Source: Chrysopilus asiliformis
Lineage: Eukaryota > Arthropoda > Insecta > Diptera > Rhagionidae
DNA length: 64,000 nucleotides
Assembly: GCA_964034945.1 (NCBI GenBank)
Contig: OZ035960.1
Coordinates: forward strand, 113,557,324 to 113,621,323
Direction: 5' to 3'
Positions 54,001 to 64,000 of the stretch are shown piece by piece. Every line of letters begins with the position of its first letter. Within the stretch, counting starts at the first letter, position 1. The notes beneath the pieces are model-generated. The model did no database searches. It was given only the letters and a program-made list of their open reading frames with translations, and was not told where the DNA came from. The translations under genes and the position numbers were made by a program.

Positions 54001-57000
54001 GCTCGTCGGTGATCCTCTCAAGAGCAGAGTCGATGTCGCATTTTTCTTTGGCCATTTCAGAGTCGAATGATGCGTCACTATCCTCTGCCGAAGCAGCATC
54101 TGAACAAGTATTAGCGTTAAGACTCTCTGAAATATTTGGGAGGCTTTTTTTAGATTTCTGTGTTTCTTCAATCAAACAAGATTTACTGTCTGTTAGATTA
54201 GATTCACCATCAGTAGGCTGTAACGCTTTAGTTGCTTCTTTAGTTTTTATGGACTTTAAAGAGGCTCTCATGACTTTCGACCGAAGAGGCGTAGAGGAAA
54301 CCTTTCGAGCCATTTTCCTCGTAGATTTTTCCACGGAACTTTTGTTACTAGCACTGTCTCTGTTGGAAGAATCACTGTCCACTAGATAAATCGTTTTGTC
54401 AATAATATCAGTGATTGATGGCAGTGATCTGCATTTCTCGTCCTCTACATCGTCCTCCTCCTCAACGTAAATCACACTCATCTCACTTTCAGAATCTGCT
54501 GAATAAATCAAATGACCGGAAAATCCTGAACCTTCCGCTGCACTGTCATCAATCAATTCGATTCCACTTGCGTCTAGAGTTTCGTCATAAATTGAAACAT
54601 TGTCAGCGACTGGCTCGTTGTCTGAATTGTTGTTATCTTCGCCGGTTTCCTCAGTTTTCATATTTTGTGCGGCGACATTTTCTACCCATTCTTCCACATC
54701 GGTTTTTACTAACCCCACACTCGACTCAGCAACATTTAAGGACAGAATCAACGATTTCTTGTCTGGAGAGGATTTTGAGTAAGTTTTTTTGATCGAAGGC
54801 CGACCCACTAAATTATCAAATGATTCTTCAATTGTGAATGTGGAATTATGAGCACTCTCTTCGTCTGCTGTTGGGGCATTTTCTTGAGTTTCCAATGGCT
54901 GTAGGTCTTGTTCTGGTGTTGTATCGGGCTTTAAGGGTGACACAATCTCATAATCTTTAAGACCGGCACAGAAACTAACATTCTTTGGTGTTTTTGGACA
55001 GCTCGGAGTTTTGACAATGCCCTTGAGTGTTGATAAGGATTTTCTCTCCATTGCAAAAGATGTGCTCTTATTTAACTTTGATATATTTTTGGACGACAAA
55101 TTACCTAAACTTTTATTAAGCACGGTTTGAGGACTTGTTTTTTGTGCTGTCATGGAAGTATTCAAACCCTTTCCTTTCAAAGGAGTAAAAGAATTTGTCG
55201 ACAAGCGCTTCAAGGAGACACCTTTTTTACTGTTAATTGGTGTTTTCGGAACAATCGGTGAATCGATAGTTTTCTTTGCTGGGGTCAACTTCAACGCTTT
55301 ATTAATTTTGTCTGGGGTTAAATTCGATATCGATGTGTACGACATTTTGGCAACAAGTGCCATCGAATGTTTATTAGGGGTAGTGAAAGTCAATTTACTG
55401 GGAGTGCTTAAACTTTTATTCAAAATTGCTTTTGAAACGCTAGATGGCTTCGTGCTTGAAGAGAAACTCTTACTGTGACGAATTGGAGTTGTGCAAATCG
55501 GAGAATTAACAATATTAAAACTTTGATGAAAATCTTTCGATGTCACAAGATTTTTCACTTCAATGCTGTCAACATTTTTGGCCTTTTTCGGTGTTAAATT
55601 AATTTCTTCTCTTTGTGACAAAGAAAGCGATCTTTTCACCTTCTTCCGTGGAGACATGTTTGGACTATCGTCAAGTTTATTAAAAGATCTTTCAGATTCT
55701 TCAGGCACCAAAGAGAATCTCGGCTTTTGATACAGTTTGCTGGCACTTTTCGATGCAAAGTTTTTCAATGCCGATTTTAACAGCGGCGTTGTGCTCTTCT
55801 GCGATGGCGTTCGAAAAACTTCCGGTGTCGTAAAGTCAATCAAATACATGGACCGTTTGCTAGTAGGTGTAGTACTACCAAAAGCGACATTACTACTATT
55901 CTCGAAATCATCATTTGTCCCATTCGGTGTCCCGTATTTACTATCCGGGCTGGTGTCTTTCGACTTTATGCCAGTAAAGGAGTTTTTCATACTTTTCTCC
56001 TCTTTGGCAGATGGCGAATATGATGTTATCACCATTTCCGAAGCATTGCAAATCGAAAGGTCTTGTTTTGTTGGTGTCAACATTTGTTCTTCGCGGTTTA
56101 AATTAACGTCTTTTAAAACATCGCAAATTTTATTTTTCGGCGTCGAGCCGGTGTCAGTTGTCCTGCGACGTATTGAAATACTATGTCTGCTAGTGCGGGG
56201 AGGTGTTGCCCCAGATCCTGATGTCGCAACTATTATTGCTTCTCTTTTTAAGTCTGCTTGTAAATTTTCGTCATTTTCTATATTCTCTGATTCGATATCA
56301 TCGTCGGAACTGTCTAGCGAAAACGCACCCAAGCTAAAGAATAGACGGTGGAAGGGATTAAAATAATTCATAACGGTGATGTAATTTTTATATCTTTATA
56401 CTTTATATTGACTTCCCCTTCTTCATCTTCGATACCACGCTCCAGATAACTTTCAAACCGTTAAACTGACTGAGAAGCGGTTTTTGCGATTAAAAAAATG
56501 TTCGCCCATTAATATTTACCCCTCTCTTGCTATCTCCTACCATTCTAAAAGGAATTTTTCCCTAAAGCGGTGAACATTTGATACCACTTTTTATGCAAGT
56601 ACATTGCGAAGTCGAACAAGTTCCTTTGCAAGAGCAAAATACTAACTTAAGTATAGCTTCTGGTTTAAGTTTGGTCCTTATGGTGTACAAAAAGCCGAGC
56701 CTAACCCATCTTCTGGATTCAACTTGTTTCCCATCCAAAGTTGTACTTGTAAGTACCATATAGGAATGTCGTGCTGCACTAGGCAACAAACACGAGAAGA
56801 ACTGGTTAGTTTTGTAGATTGAAGAAAACTATGTTACCCGTGACACCGAAAAAATGGTTTCCTAACATGCGAAATGCATAATACTCGGTTTTTTTTTTTT
56901 CAAAAATACCGTTAGATAAGAATTTTATAACAAAAAAATTATGAATTCAAAAAAAAATTGGAAAATTGTCTCCACGGGACATTTTATATCAATGGCAGGC

Positions 57001-57698
57001 CATGAACAAAAACCGCAATTGATCAACGATTTAACTGGGCACCACTTAATTTTTTTACGAACAATGCGTGCGTATAACGCCTAAGAGTATTAATTTACAA
57101 AATTCTACTTACTTATGCATCGTTAAACGGTTTTTAAAGCGACTATTTAAGCCTTGCTTTGCCATCTGAAAAATATTAAAAATTTCAACAAACCACAAAT
57201 TGAAACATGGAATTTTTAAATTACTCGTAGTTTCGGTTCTGAATTTGGAGCCTGTCCTAAAGTCCTTCTGTTAGCGAAAGCTTTGTTGTCATTCTGAGCG
57301 GTTGCTTCACCTGCCGCCTCCGTTTTGCATTCCCACTTTAACTTCACATCAAAAATTTCCAGAATAGCCCCATCGAATATGCGTCGCGTTCCCTTCAAAG
57401 GCGCATCATCCAATTTAACCGGGTTTACTTTGCAATGATTTTTCAGGGACACCTAAAATATATTTCAGGCCTGTCAGTTAAAAATACCGTAAAAAAATTC
57501 CAGTAAATACAAAATTCTTACCCTTCCGAACGGATCGCAGGTAATTTCGCAATGAATGTCCTTTGCCTCGGGATGATCCAGAGCAAAATCACACGTTAGA
57601 AATGATCCTATGCGGAAAGACTTCCCTTTCGCTTTAATAACACGATTTTGTCCATTTTCTTGTAACACAGTCACTTGTGCGCCTTTCAGCGAATACAT
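48033..57698 (-). CDS. Giant FHA-domain repeat protein, probable Ki-67 homologue
   Basis: Seven exons in phase: 57698-57522, 57452-57225, 57165-57113, 56333-50689, 50630-48450, 48389-48240, 48154-48033; 2851 residues. Residues 1 to about 105 form a forkhead-associated domain (IGSFLTCDF, DIHCEI, LKNHCKVNPVKLDD, DGAILEIF), though the usual GR is GS. A disordered region with many S/T-P sites follows. Near residue 603 is PKNVSFCAGLKDY, then VSPLKPDTTPE, whose spacing matches the PP1-binding segment I recall from human Ki-67. Residues about 915-1910 are 18 tandem 55-residue repeats. The rest is very basic, with KKVRF (a second RVxF-type motif), two AT-hooks (RRPGRPRK) and further RGRK motifs, ending TRPKRTRKRQ. 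Ki-67 coats mitotic chromosomes and recruits PP1. MDC1 also has an FHA domain, but no BRCT domain is seen here. The homology claim is inferred; the gene model is strong. Confidence 0.75.
49143..49658 (-). repeat. Two 258-bp tandem repeats encoding AT-hooks
   Basis: Two 86-codon copies (49143-49400 and 49401-49658) in exon 5 of the Ki-67-like gene. Each encodes one AT-hook (RRPGRPRK), a PEAVDSIDSNHLKEA segment and VTPVKRGRKAK. They are almost identical, so the duplication is recent or homogenised. The AT-hook would bind the minor groove of AT-rich DNA. Confidence 0.85.
51050..54040 (-). repeat. 18 x 165-bp tandem repeat array
   Basis: The sequence CCATCGTTTTTC occurs every 165 bp exactly from 51121 to 53926, giving 18 in-register units with no indels. 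Each encodes 55 residues including RKTMGDRPVDTSFDLEAA and a KSFVEES segment. Units fall into types by the residues before SRKTMG (QKTTRA, QKPTRK, RNTTCV). The triple QKTT-QKPT-RNTT recurs three times, a 495-bp higher-order period. The end units are the most divergent. Because 165 is a multiple of three, long stop-free frames also arise on the opposite strand (for example 51078-53960); these are not genes. Confidence 0.95.
56562..56789 (-). pseudogene. Cysteine-rich mobile-element remnant in an intron
   Basis: A 75-codon open frame in intron 3 of the Ki-67-like gene, with RLGFLYTIRTKLKPEAILKL followed by a Cys cluster CSCKGTCSTSQCTCIKSG. Such C-x-C-K-x-x-C clusters with C-x-C-R/K-x-x-G are found at the end of proteins carried by insect mobile elements. 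It is bounded by stops, with nothing recognisable on either side, so I read it as a fragment. The class is not certain. Confidence 0.4.
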
Positions 57699-58663
57699 GT
57701 CTTTAGATTAATTTTCACGTAGCTATTTCAATAACCCGGCAATATCGATGTCATGGCAATCACTCACGATCACTTTATCTTTTTTTCGAGCACAAACTTT
57801 TTAAATAAAAACAACTTTTATTCAATGCGATCAAAAACCTCAATAAATCTTGCAAGCCAACTACAATCAACGGAAAAAATTACCAGCGCGTCAGAATTTG
57901 AACTGTTAAAAAGTGAGACGCATATTCTGACACGATTATTCTATCAAAAATTTACCCTCTTCAAGATCGCGGGTAATTTGTATGATTTTGATATTTAGAT
58001 CTTTCTGTTTTTCCTTTGGCTCAGTGGACAAATTCTTCAAAAGAAATTGCTTAAACAAAAATATATTAAATTCTCGAGTAATTAAAGTTTGAAAGTACGA
58101 GTGCCTTTGGTTATTATCAAGATATTCCACAATTTGTTGACTTTTTGGAAATTTTTCCTGTGATCTCCAAAGTTTATTAAGTGATTGTCGTAAGTAGAGA
58201 GCCTATAATATAGAGTGGAGATTGGCACTTATAGAGTCCTATTGGTTTTGTTAGGGTTTTGTTTTGTTTCAAGGACGAATTGGATTTCTAGTTTTGGCTT
58301 TGGTTCCTAAAATTTCAAAAATTTGGTACTTGTTTCTTAAGTTTCAAAAATTTGGTACTTGTTTTCAAAAATTTGGTTTTGATTCACTAAATTTTTAATG
58401 GTATAGTAAATTGGTTCTCACAGAAGCTTTTGTTCGATCCTAGAAATTCAAATTTCGACGGAACGAAATAATTTCTGTTTGGGTTTGGTTACAGCATTTA
58501 TTTAAAAAAAAACGTTCTGGTTCGGACATCTTTTTCTCGGAGTGGTTCGTTTTTGGTTCACTCAAATTTAAATGATTCAGTGGTTTTTCAAAAAAACATG
58601 TACTATTTGGCTCAAATTACAAAGTTTTAAATTTATTTCTTTTTATTTTACAAATACAATTGC
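57699..58663. other. Spacer between ENOPH1 and the Ki-67-like gene
   Basis: Both flanking genes are on the minus strand. The promoter of the Ki-67-like gene must lie here after the ENOPH1 3' end. Near 58290-58390 there are imperfect repeats of AAAATTTGGTACTTGTTT and AAAATTTGGTTTTGATTC, related in style to 31250-31400. No gene was recognised. Confidence 0.5.
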
Positions 58664-59923
58664 CTATTTTTTTCTAGAAATTGAAATCTCGTTGAAATCT
58701 GAAATTACTTCAAAGCATTCCTTATCCTCTTTAGTGAGAGGTGCATTTCCAGGACGAGATAAAATTATCACTTTCATTCCAGCTTCTTTGGCAGCATATC
58801 CTTCTAAAAACAAATTATAAGTCGGTTCTCATTTGAAAGTCATTAAGGACTTACCTTTAGCGATATCCGTGAAAAAAACTACATTATCACCAAAACAATC
58901 TAACTGTTTAAGTATAGCTTTATAAGATTCTGTACATTGTTTTTGGCCTATTTGTGTATCAAAGTGTCCCTTAATAAACTGCAAAAGGTCGCCCTTTATA
59001 CTATTTTCAAATAATAGTTTTTGTGCTTGAACACTGCCACTTGAATAAATGTAGACTTTGATTCCATGATCACAACATTTCTCCAAAAAGCCAGGAACAT
59101 CATCATATATACTAAAATTTAATTAGTTTATTATATTTCGAGTTACAGATTACAGACAATAGCTTACTGTCCCTGGAGACATTCATTTCGATATCCATCT
59201 TCCCATATCATGCCTTGCAAATTTTTTAATGCGAATGTTTTTCGATCGCTTTGAATTTGCCATTCTATGTTCTGTAACAGAGGATCTATCAAGGCTGGGT
59301 CATCATCTGCCTGTTGGAAAAAATTGTTAATAAGCTGGAAATTCTGAAAGGTCATTGCGAGAGGTGAAATTTGGAAAATTTGGCATTGCAAATCTAATAT
59401 ATTTTCAGTGTTGACTAACATAAATAACGGCCACTTTGTGACTGATTTTATTGCAACTACAATACTGTGATTCAGTGAATTTAGCAAATTACAAAATTTT
59501 AATTCACAGATCAAAATTTGAGTGATTCTTATCTTTCATCATTCCAAACAGGTGATATTAAAGTCACTTCCAATGTAGGGAGATTCCACCCTTCTTAGGT
59601 TAGTTAGTTTTCTCATATTTAATTAAAATATGCTAATACTTACTCCACTTGGAATATCAATCAGCCCATCTATTCCTTTATCTTTATCCTCTTGGCATTG
59701 TTTTCTAAATGTTTGTACAACTTCTTTGGTAGCATCGGTGCCCCAGTTATCAGTTAAGAATGCTCGTGCATTATCCTTTGAATAAGGAAATAAAACTTCC
59801 TGGAAAGCAAAATATCCTAATTACAGGTATAACTGAATCGATTAACATTACCTTCACGAAGTCAATTGACGTCGTGGTTCCTTCTATATCACAAAGTACA
59901 ATATTTGCTAGAATTTCTTTCAT
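58664..59923 (-). CDS. Enoph1: Enolase-phosphatase E1 (methionine salvage)
   Basis: Five exons in phase: 59923-59852, 59799-59644, 59310-59168, 59111-58855 and 58803-58664; 255 residues, the usual family size. It is a HAD-superfamily enzyme. The motif I nucleophile and acid lie in LCDIEGTTTS, motif II is YIYSSGSV and motif IV is FFTDIAKG. IPSG..DDD, WEDGY and ILSRPGNAPL are also typical of the family. It converts 2,3-diketo-5-methylthiopentyl-1-phosphate to 1,2-dihydroxy-5-methylthiopentene by enolisation and dephosphorylation, in the cytosol. All key residues appear present. It diverges from mtSSB across about 890 bp. Confidence 0.95.
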
Positions 59924-60814
59924 TTTTCCAACTGTAAACAAAAAAATACCCTACCGTTGATTAGTGAGCTAGAATAATGATATAATTTTCATGAAACTTT
60001 AAGATTTTTCTAAATTAACCAAATAAATTCTTGAAGGTATTTTGTTTGTGGGAAATTTTCGATTTAATTAAGAAAAATCTTAGTTTTTTATTAACAATTT
60101 ATTTGCGAAGCAATATTTCAGAAGAATAAAATTATATCTTACAAAACCGGTTCAGGTTGTTGCCAAATATAAAATAGCCAGCCAGCAAATTTTTGTTTTT
60201 ACGTTTTTGAGGATAAACTTTAACATTTTTCACAAAAGAATGTCACAGAAATTGAACAAATTTAAATATTAACGACAAAGCTACAGATTTCTCATGTAAA
60301 AATCATAAAGTGAGAAAAGAATCATAGAAACGGCAGCCAAATTTTTTTTTTGCACACATTGTTCTCCTTCTTTCTTACAAAGTCCTTTTTCGTTGATGTG
60401 TCTCTTTATTTTTGCATATACCCAGTGTGGCTGTAATAGATTGACATTCAAGGATCCTAATTTCAGTGAAATAACAAAAAAACAATAGAAAAAATCGCGT
60501 TAAAAACATCCAAAAACATTACATTTTGATAATGTTTTATGGAAAGTTTTAATTAGTGATGTCATTTGTATCTAGATTGCCTAAACATCGCTGTAAATAA
60601 TCAAAATATAACATTTTACGATCAATTGAAGCAAAAAAAAAAATTCGCTGGCTGAAAGGTAATTTAGTTTTGAATTTTTAGTTAACCATTGCGTATACCT
60701 GACTCTCCATTGTTTTACTGTTTTTGACGCTTTTAGCGGTCTTTCCTCGATTTCATTTTTTGCAGTTGTTTTTCCGCTTAATTCGATTACAAAATAAATT
60801 TAAGTGATTTCAAA
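59924..60814. other. Divergent region between Enoph1 and mtSSB
   Basis: About 890 bp between opposite start codons; both promoters lie here. AT-rich, with no repeat ends or core promoter motif I can support. Confidence 0.5.
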
Positions 60815-61415
60815 ATGTTGCAAACGGTAAATTCAATTTAAATTTCTTTCAGCACTACGAATTTACACAATTTTTCCTTTCAGTTTCGAGGTTATGGAAC
60901 TCGCTTCGTCCAACGGGATTTTCAAAGACTTTTTTGCAGTGAACCTTCTCGTGTTGAAAAGAGTTAATTTCTGCTAGATAATAGATAGTTGTGCGGTGAT
61001 TAAAATACTTTTTTCCATTTAGCAATAAACTCAGTAACCCTTCTTGGACGAGTTGGGGCAGATCCACAAAAAAGAGGCACCGAGGAACACCCAGTGGTAT
61101 CGTTTTCCTTAGCTACCCACAATAACTACAAGTGAGTAATTTTACATCTTATTTTAATAAAACTACCGACTTAAAACATGATTTTTCAGATATGCAAGTG
61201 GAGAATGGGCGCAGCGCACTGATTGGCATCGAGTTATTGTATTCAAACCGCATTTACGTGATAGCGTAATGCAATACTTGAAGAAGGGACAAAGGACTTT
61301 GGTGCAAGGTAGGATAATGTATGGTGAAATCACCGATCAAGAGGGAAAGCAAAAAACTAGCACCTCGATAGTCGCGGACGAGGTGGTATTTTTCAGAGAA
61401 GGTGCCAACAACTAA
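60815..61415 (+). CDS. mtSSB: Mitochondrial single-stranded DNA-binding protein
   Basis: Four exons in phase: 60815-60826 (only four codons), 60884-60962, 61023-61131 and 61190-61415; 141 residues. An Arg-rich, Phe-rich mitochondrial presequence (FRGYGTRFVQRDFQRLF) is followed by the OB-fold of bacterial-type SSB. The OB-fold includes NSVTLLGRVGADPQ, HPVVSFSLATHNNYK, RTDWHRVIVFKPHL, YLKKGQRTLVQGRIMYGE and SIVADEVVFF. It binds single-stranded mtDNA as a tetramer and stimulates Pol gamma and Twinkle at the replication fork. The acidic C-terminal tail of bacterial SSB is absent, as in other animals. AATAAA at 61472-61477. Confidence 0.96.
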
Positions 61416-63350
61416 CTAAGATGTAAAATAAGACTTCAGGTTATGTTCTTTAGTTATATTTTTCTTTTTTGAATAAAGATTTGTTTTGTACTACATAATA
61501 TATGACACTTAGGAAAAGAAATTCTTAGCAAAAGCATTGAAAGAAGATTTGCTTTCTTAAACTATCTTCTAAAGATACAATAAATTTCAGGATTTTTTTT
61601 AAAATCTCGCAACAGTTAACTCTTCCGTGAATCCTTAGGTCTGGCTAGTCTTTTATAGCTGTAAATTTCAAATTAAAGGATATGAAAAATAATCTTTTTT
61701 GCTTAAATAACTTAAATAATAATGAGGATCCAGCCAGACCTATTTAATTGACGGGAAAGTTTTAGAATTGACGTTGACGAAACGGTTAAACTGCAACAAC
61801 TTGCCATCCAATCTGCTTTCTTCTTCGAAAAGCGTTAAAAAGAACACACATTCACCCCGATTGCGAGTGTCGTATCGTTTTCGACAAGAGTCGTTTTACG
61901 TATTGTTGTTGGTAGAAAAATATAAAATATGTCACACTTTTAGGGAGGTCTGCGGTGTTGTGACTAAACTCAATACAAAAAATCCTGAAAAAGTTGTCAA
62001 AGGGGGAGTCGAAAGGTCTGGACTGTGTACAATTCGGTTTATCATACCGTGAAACCATCAAAGCTTACATTTTCAATTAAAGTTTCATTGCTAGAATGAT
62101 TCTTCCATCAAATACTCACTCAATTTGATTATCATTTTTTCCTAATAAGGTTCAATGGGTATTGAATCGAAATAAAACAAATTTTTTTTATAACAATCAT
62201 TTTGTATATTTTGATGTTAAACTTAAAATCAAATTGTGTGTCACATTAGTTTTTCTCTCATTTTGTAAAACATTGAATTGATTTTTGGTTTTGTTCGTTT
62301 TCCTTTGAAAATATTGGCATTTGTTCATTGAAGTACAGTTGAAAATTTTTCATCCTTTTTCTGTTTCACATTTATTTTAATTCTTTTGAATACTGAATTT
62401 CTTTTTTATGTTATGGCATTTATAAAATGGTCTTGGGGGGGCTGTCCGGAAATTTTATTTATATTTTTTTTTATATATGTTTAATTTTTTCATTACTGAG
62501 GAAGAGAAACTAATAATAACAATTACGATTTAAAACCTTTTATTATAAATTTTTAATGCAATTTTTTTAATTTTTTTTTTCTTATGACAAATGCACATCT
62601 TACATAGATTGTATTTTTTTCTTTCATATAACTTTAATAGAATTAAAATTTCCTTTCGGGTGAATGTAAGCATTTAAAAGGACTAGACTTTTCAATTACA
62701 TCATTAAATATATAAATTTTTACCATTTTTTTTATATAAACAAAATATTTTAATAAAATACTATAGTATTTTCCTTAAACAATATTTATTTACATCGAAA
62801 TTTATCTATATATACTTTATTTGCAATATTTTTATTTACAAGAATGTTGATTGAATTGTATGTGTGTTTTGTAGCTTTTTTCAATATTTAGTTATTTTTT
62901 TTTCGTCAAAAGTTTTCCTTGTATTATTTTTTTCTTCCGTTTTTTTGTGTAATAATGTTTAAAACTGTATCTGGAATTTTTTAAACTGTTTATTCAGCGA
63001 TTCATCGTTACACACAGCTTTGGAACCAGATTTTTTTTTAACGAGTATTATAAATTATTTAATTTAAAAATAATATTAACAGATTCAGAAAAATACCACA
63101 GTCATTTTTTTTTTAAAAAAGTACCTAGCCATTAAAAAAAAAACATATTTTCCTGTTTATCTTGGAACGACTTATGAGCGGAAAATAAATTTCGGGACAA
63201 AAAATATTTAATTTAACTTAAAAAAAAGTGTTACAGATTGAGGATCTTTGTTTTAAATGCAGTTGCTCGTCTACATATGGCGCCTGTAAGTGATTTGAAG
63301 ACTAATTACTAATAGTATGACGAACCAAGCACGTAAAATATTTTTAAAAC
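61416..63350. other. AT-rich spacer downstream of mtSSB
   Basis: It holds the mtSSB 3' UTR to about 61500, a half foldback MITE at 61853-61918, and long runs of T and A in 62150-63240. No gene was recognised. Confidence 0.5.
61853..61918. repeat. Half of a foldback MITE, copy 4
   Basis: It has CACCCCGATTGCGAGTGTCG, then CGACAAGAGTCGTTTTACG as in the left arm of 5205-5334, and ends after GGTAGAAAAAT. The right arm is missing, replaced by unrelated sequence (with a GTCACACTT piece). Confidence 0.7.
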
Positions 63351-63353
63351 TTA

Positions 63354-63540
63354 CCCGGCCCTTACACGCGACTGTAAAGTCTGTCAGTAGCACAGACTCT
63401 AAATGTCAAATTGCTGACAACGAATTAGAAGACATTTAGCGAACTGGCAGTCAGTGCATTTACACGAGACTGTGTCAGCGACTGTATTAGCGACTGTGTT
63501 AGCGACTGTGGCAGCTCTACAGACGCGTGTAAGGGCCGGG
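63354..63540. mobile_element. Harbinger-type MITE (intact copy)
   Basis: A 187-bp element with inverted ends CCCGGCCCTTACACGCG and CGCGTGTAAGGGCCGGG, flanked by TTA (63351-63353 and 63541-63543). Inside, a 15-bp unit TTAGCGACTGTG recurs about three times (63474-63510); the older nested copy has fewer. It serves as the reference copy for the split element at 14659-15970 and lies in the opposite orientation. Confidence 0.85.
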
Positions 63541-64000
63541 TTAGTTTAAGGAAAAACCGCGAAATTTTTTTTCGTTGTTTTTACAAATTTGTTCTCTTTT
63601 AGTTTCCAAGTACTTTCTTGAGGGAATTTTCGTGTAAAAAAAGCGTAATGTGGCTTAGAGAAACAAAATGTTTATAGGCGCCATTAATGGGGAAAAATAT
63701 ATAGTAATAACGCAAGCTAAATATTTTTTAGGTACTTCTTTCCTTTTTAAAATAACTAATGTTCCCGTCCTGTTACAGTCAAACACCAAATCAGCATTTT
63801 TTCAGAATTTAGGTGAATTTTGTGTTTGCAATTCGCTAATTAAAGTGGATTGGAATAATTTTCTTTGAATAGGTTAATAAAACAACCTAAGCCTAACCAA
63901 TTTAAGGTAATATTTTGTAACAGAAAGAAATTTTTTCAGCAGATTTTTTTTTCTGGGCCCGATACGAAGCTCTGGCGAATTTTTGCCCATCACTTTGAAC
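63541..64000. other. Right edge of window
   Basis: AT-rich. The short frame at 63668-63868 has no recognisable family. Nothing else is supportable. Confidence 0.4.

Noticed and set aside
53023..54171. 382-codon minus-strand frame in another register
   Set aside because: Shadow of the same repeats; the in-phase spliced frame is the one continuous with the FHA exons.
63668..63868. 66-codon frame near the right edge
   Set aside because: No family similarity, no supporting splice or codon signal.

Overview
The window is eukaryotic nuclear DNA from an insect, most likely a dipteran. The evidence is spliced genes with GT-AG introns (many only 55-70 bp), very AT-rich intergenic DNA, insect-type protein families (pygopus, the p24 protein eclair, RFX7-like, TTLL6-like), and many Helitrons, piggyBac-like, Harbinger-like and foldback MITEs. 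The exact taxon cannot be read from the sequence. I rebuilt exon structures by reading splice sites and checking codon phase across every junction, so most genes below have complete exon coordinates.

Layout, left to right. 666-4511 (+): RFX7-like winged-helix transcription factor, 5' end outside the window. 4512-11775: AT-rich repeat-laden spacer with foldback MITEs, a piggyBac-like MITE and two tandem Helitrons. 11776-14057 (+): secreted C-type-lectin-domain protein. 14418-15970: a piggyBac-like MITE, then three elements nested in one another, including a decayed Harbinger transposase. 16356-23908 (-): BLM-type RecQ helicase, 12 exons. 25435-27994 (+): ZIP zinc transporter. 30077-34546 (+): TTLL6-like tubulin polyglutamylase. 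38530-40325 (-): pygopus. 45054-46297 (-): DDRGK1, head to head with 46575-47283 (+): eclair-type p24 cargo receptor. 48033-57698 (-): a 2851-residue FHA-domain protein with 18 tandem 55-residue repeats, a Ki-67-like PP1-binding motif and AT-hooks. 58664-59923 (-): enolase-phosphatase E1. 60815-61415 (+): mitochondrial SSB. 61416-64000: AT-rich spacer with a Harbinger-type MITE.

The genes do not form one pathway; this is an ordinary gene-dense euchromatic segment. Two loose themes are visible: genome maintenance and chromosome biology (BLM, mtSSB, the Ki-67-like protein) and the early secretory pathway (DDRGK1 and eclair, which share a 277-bp divergent promoter region).

The most interesting item is the FHA/repeat protein. 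Its N-terminal FHA domain, an internal V-S-F-x3-L-x8-L-x-P-[ND]-T motif with the spacing I recall from human Ki-67, its large tandem array and its basic AT-hook-bearing C-terminal region together suggest a divergent insect Ki-67. Its repeat array shows a 495-bp higher-order period, a sign of recent unequal exchange. The second is the nest of three TTA-targeting transposons stacked at one target site.
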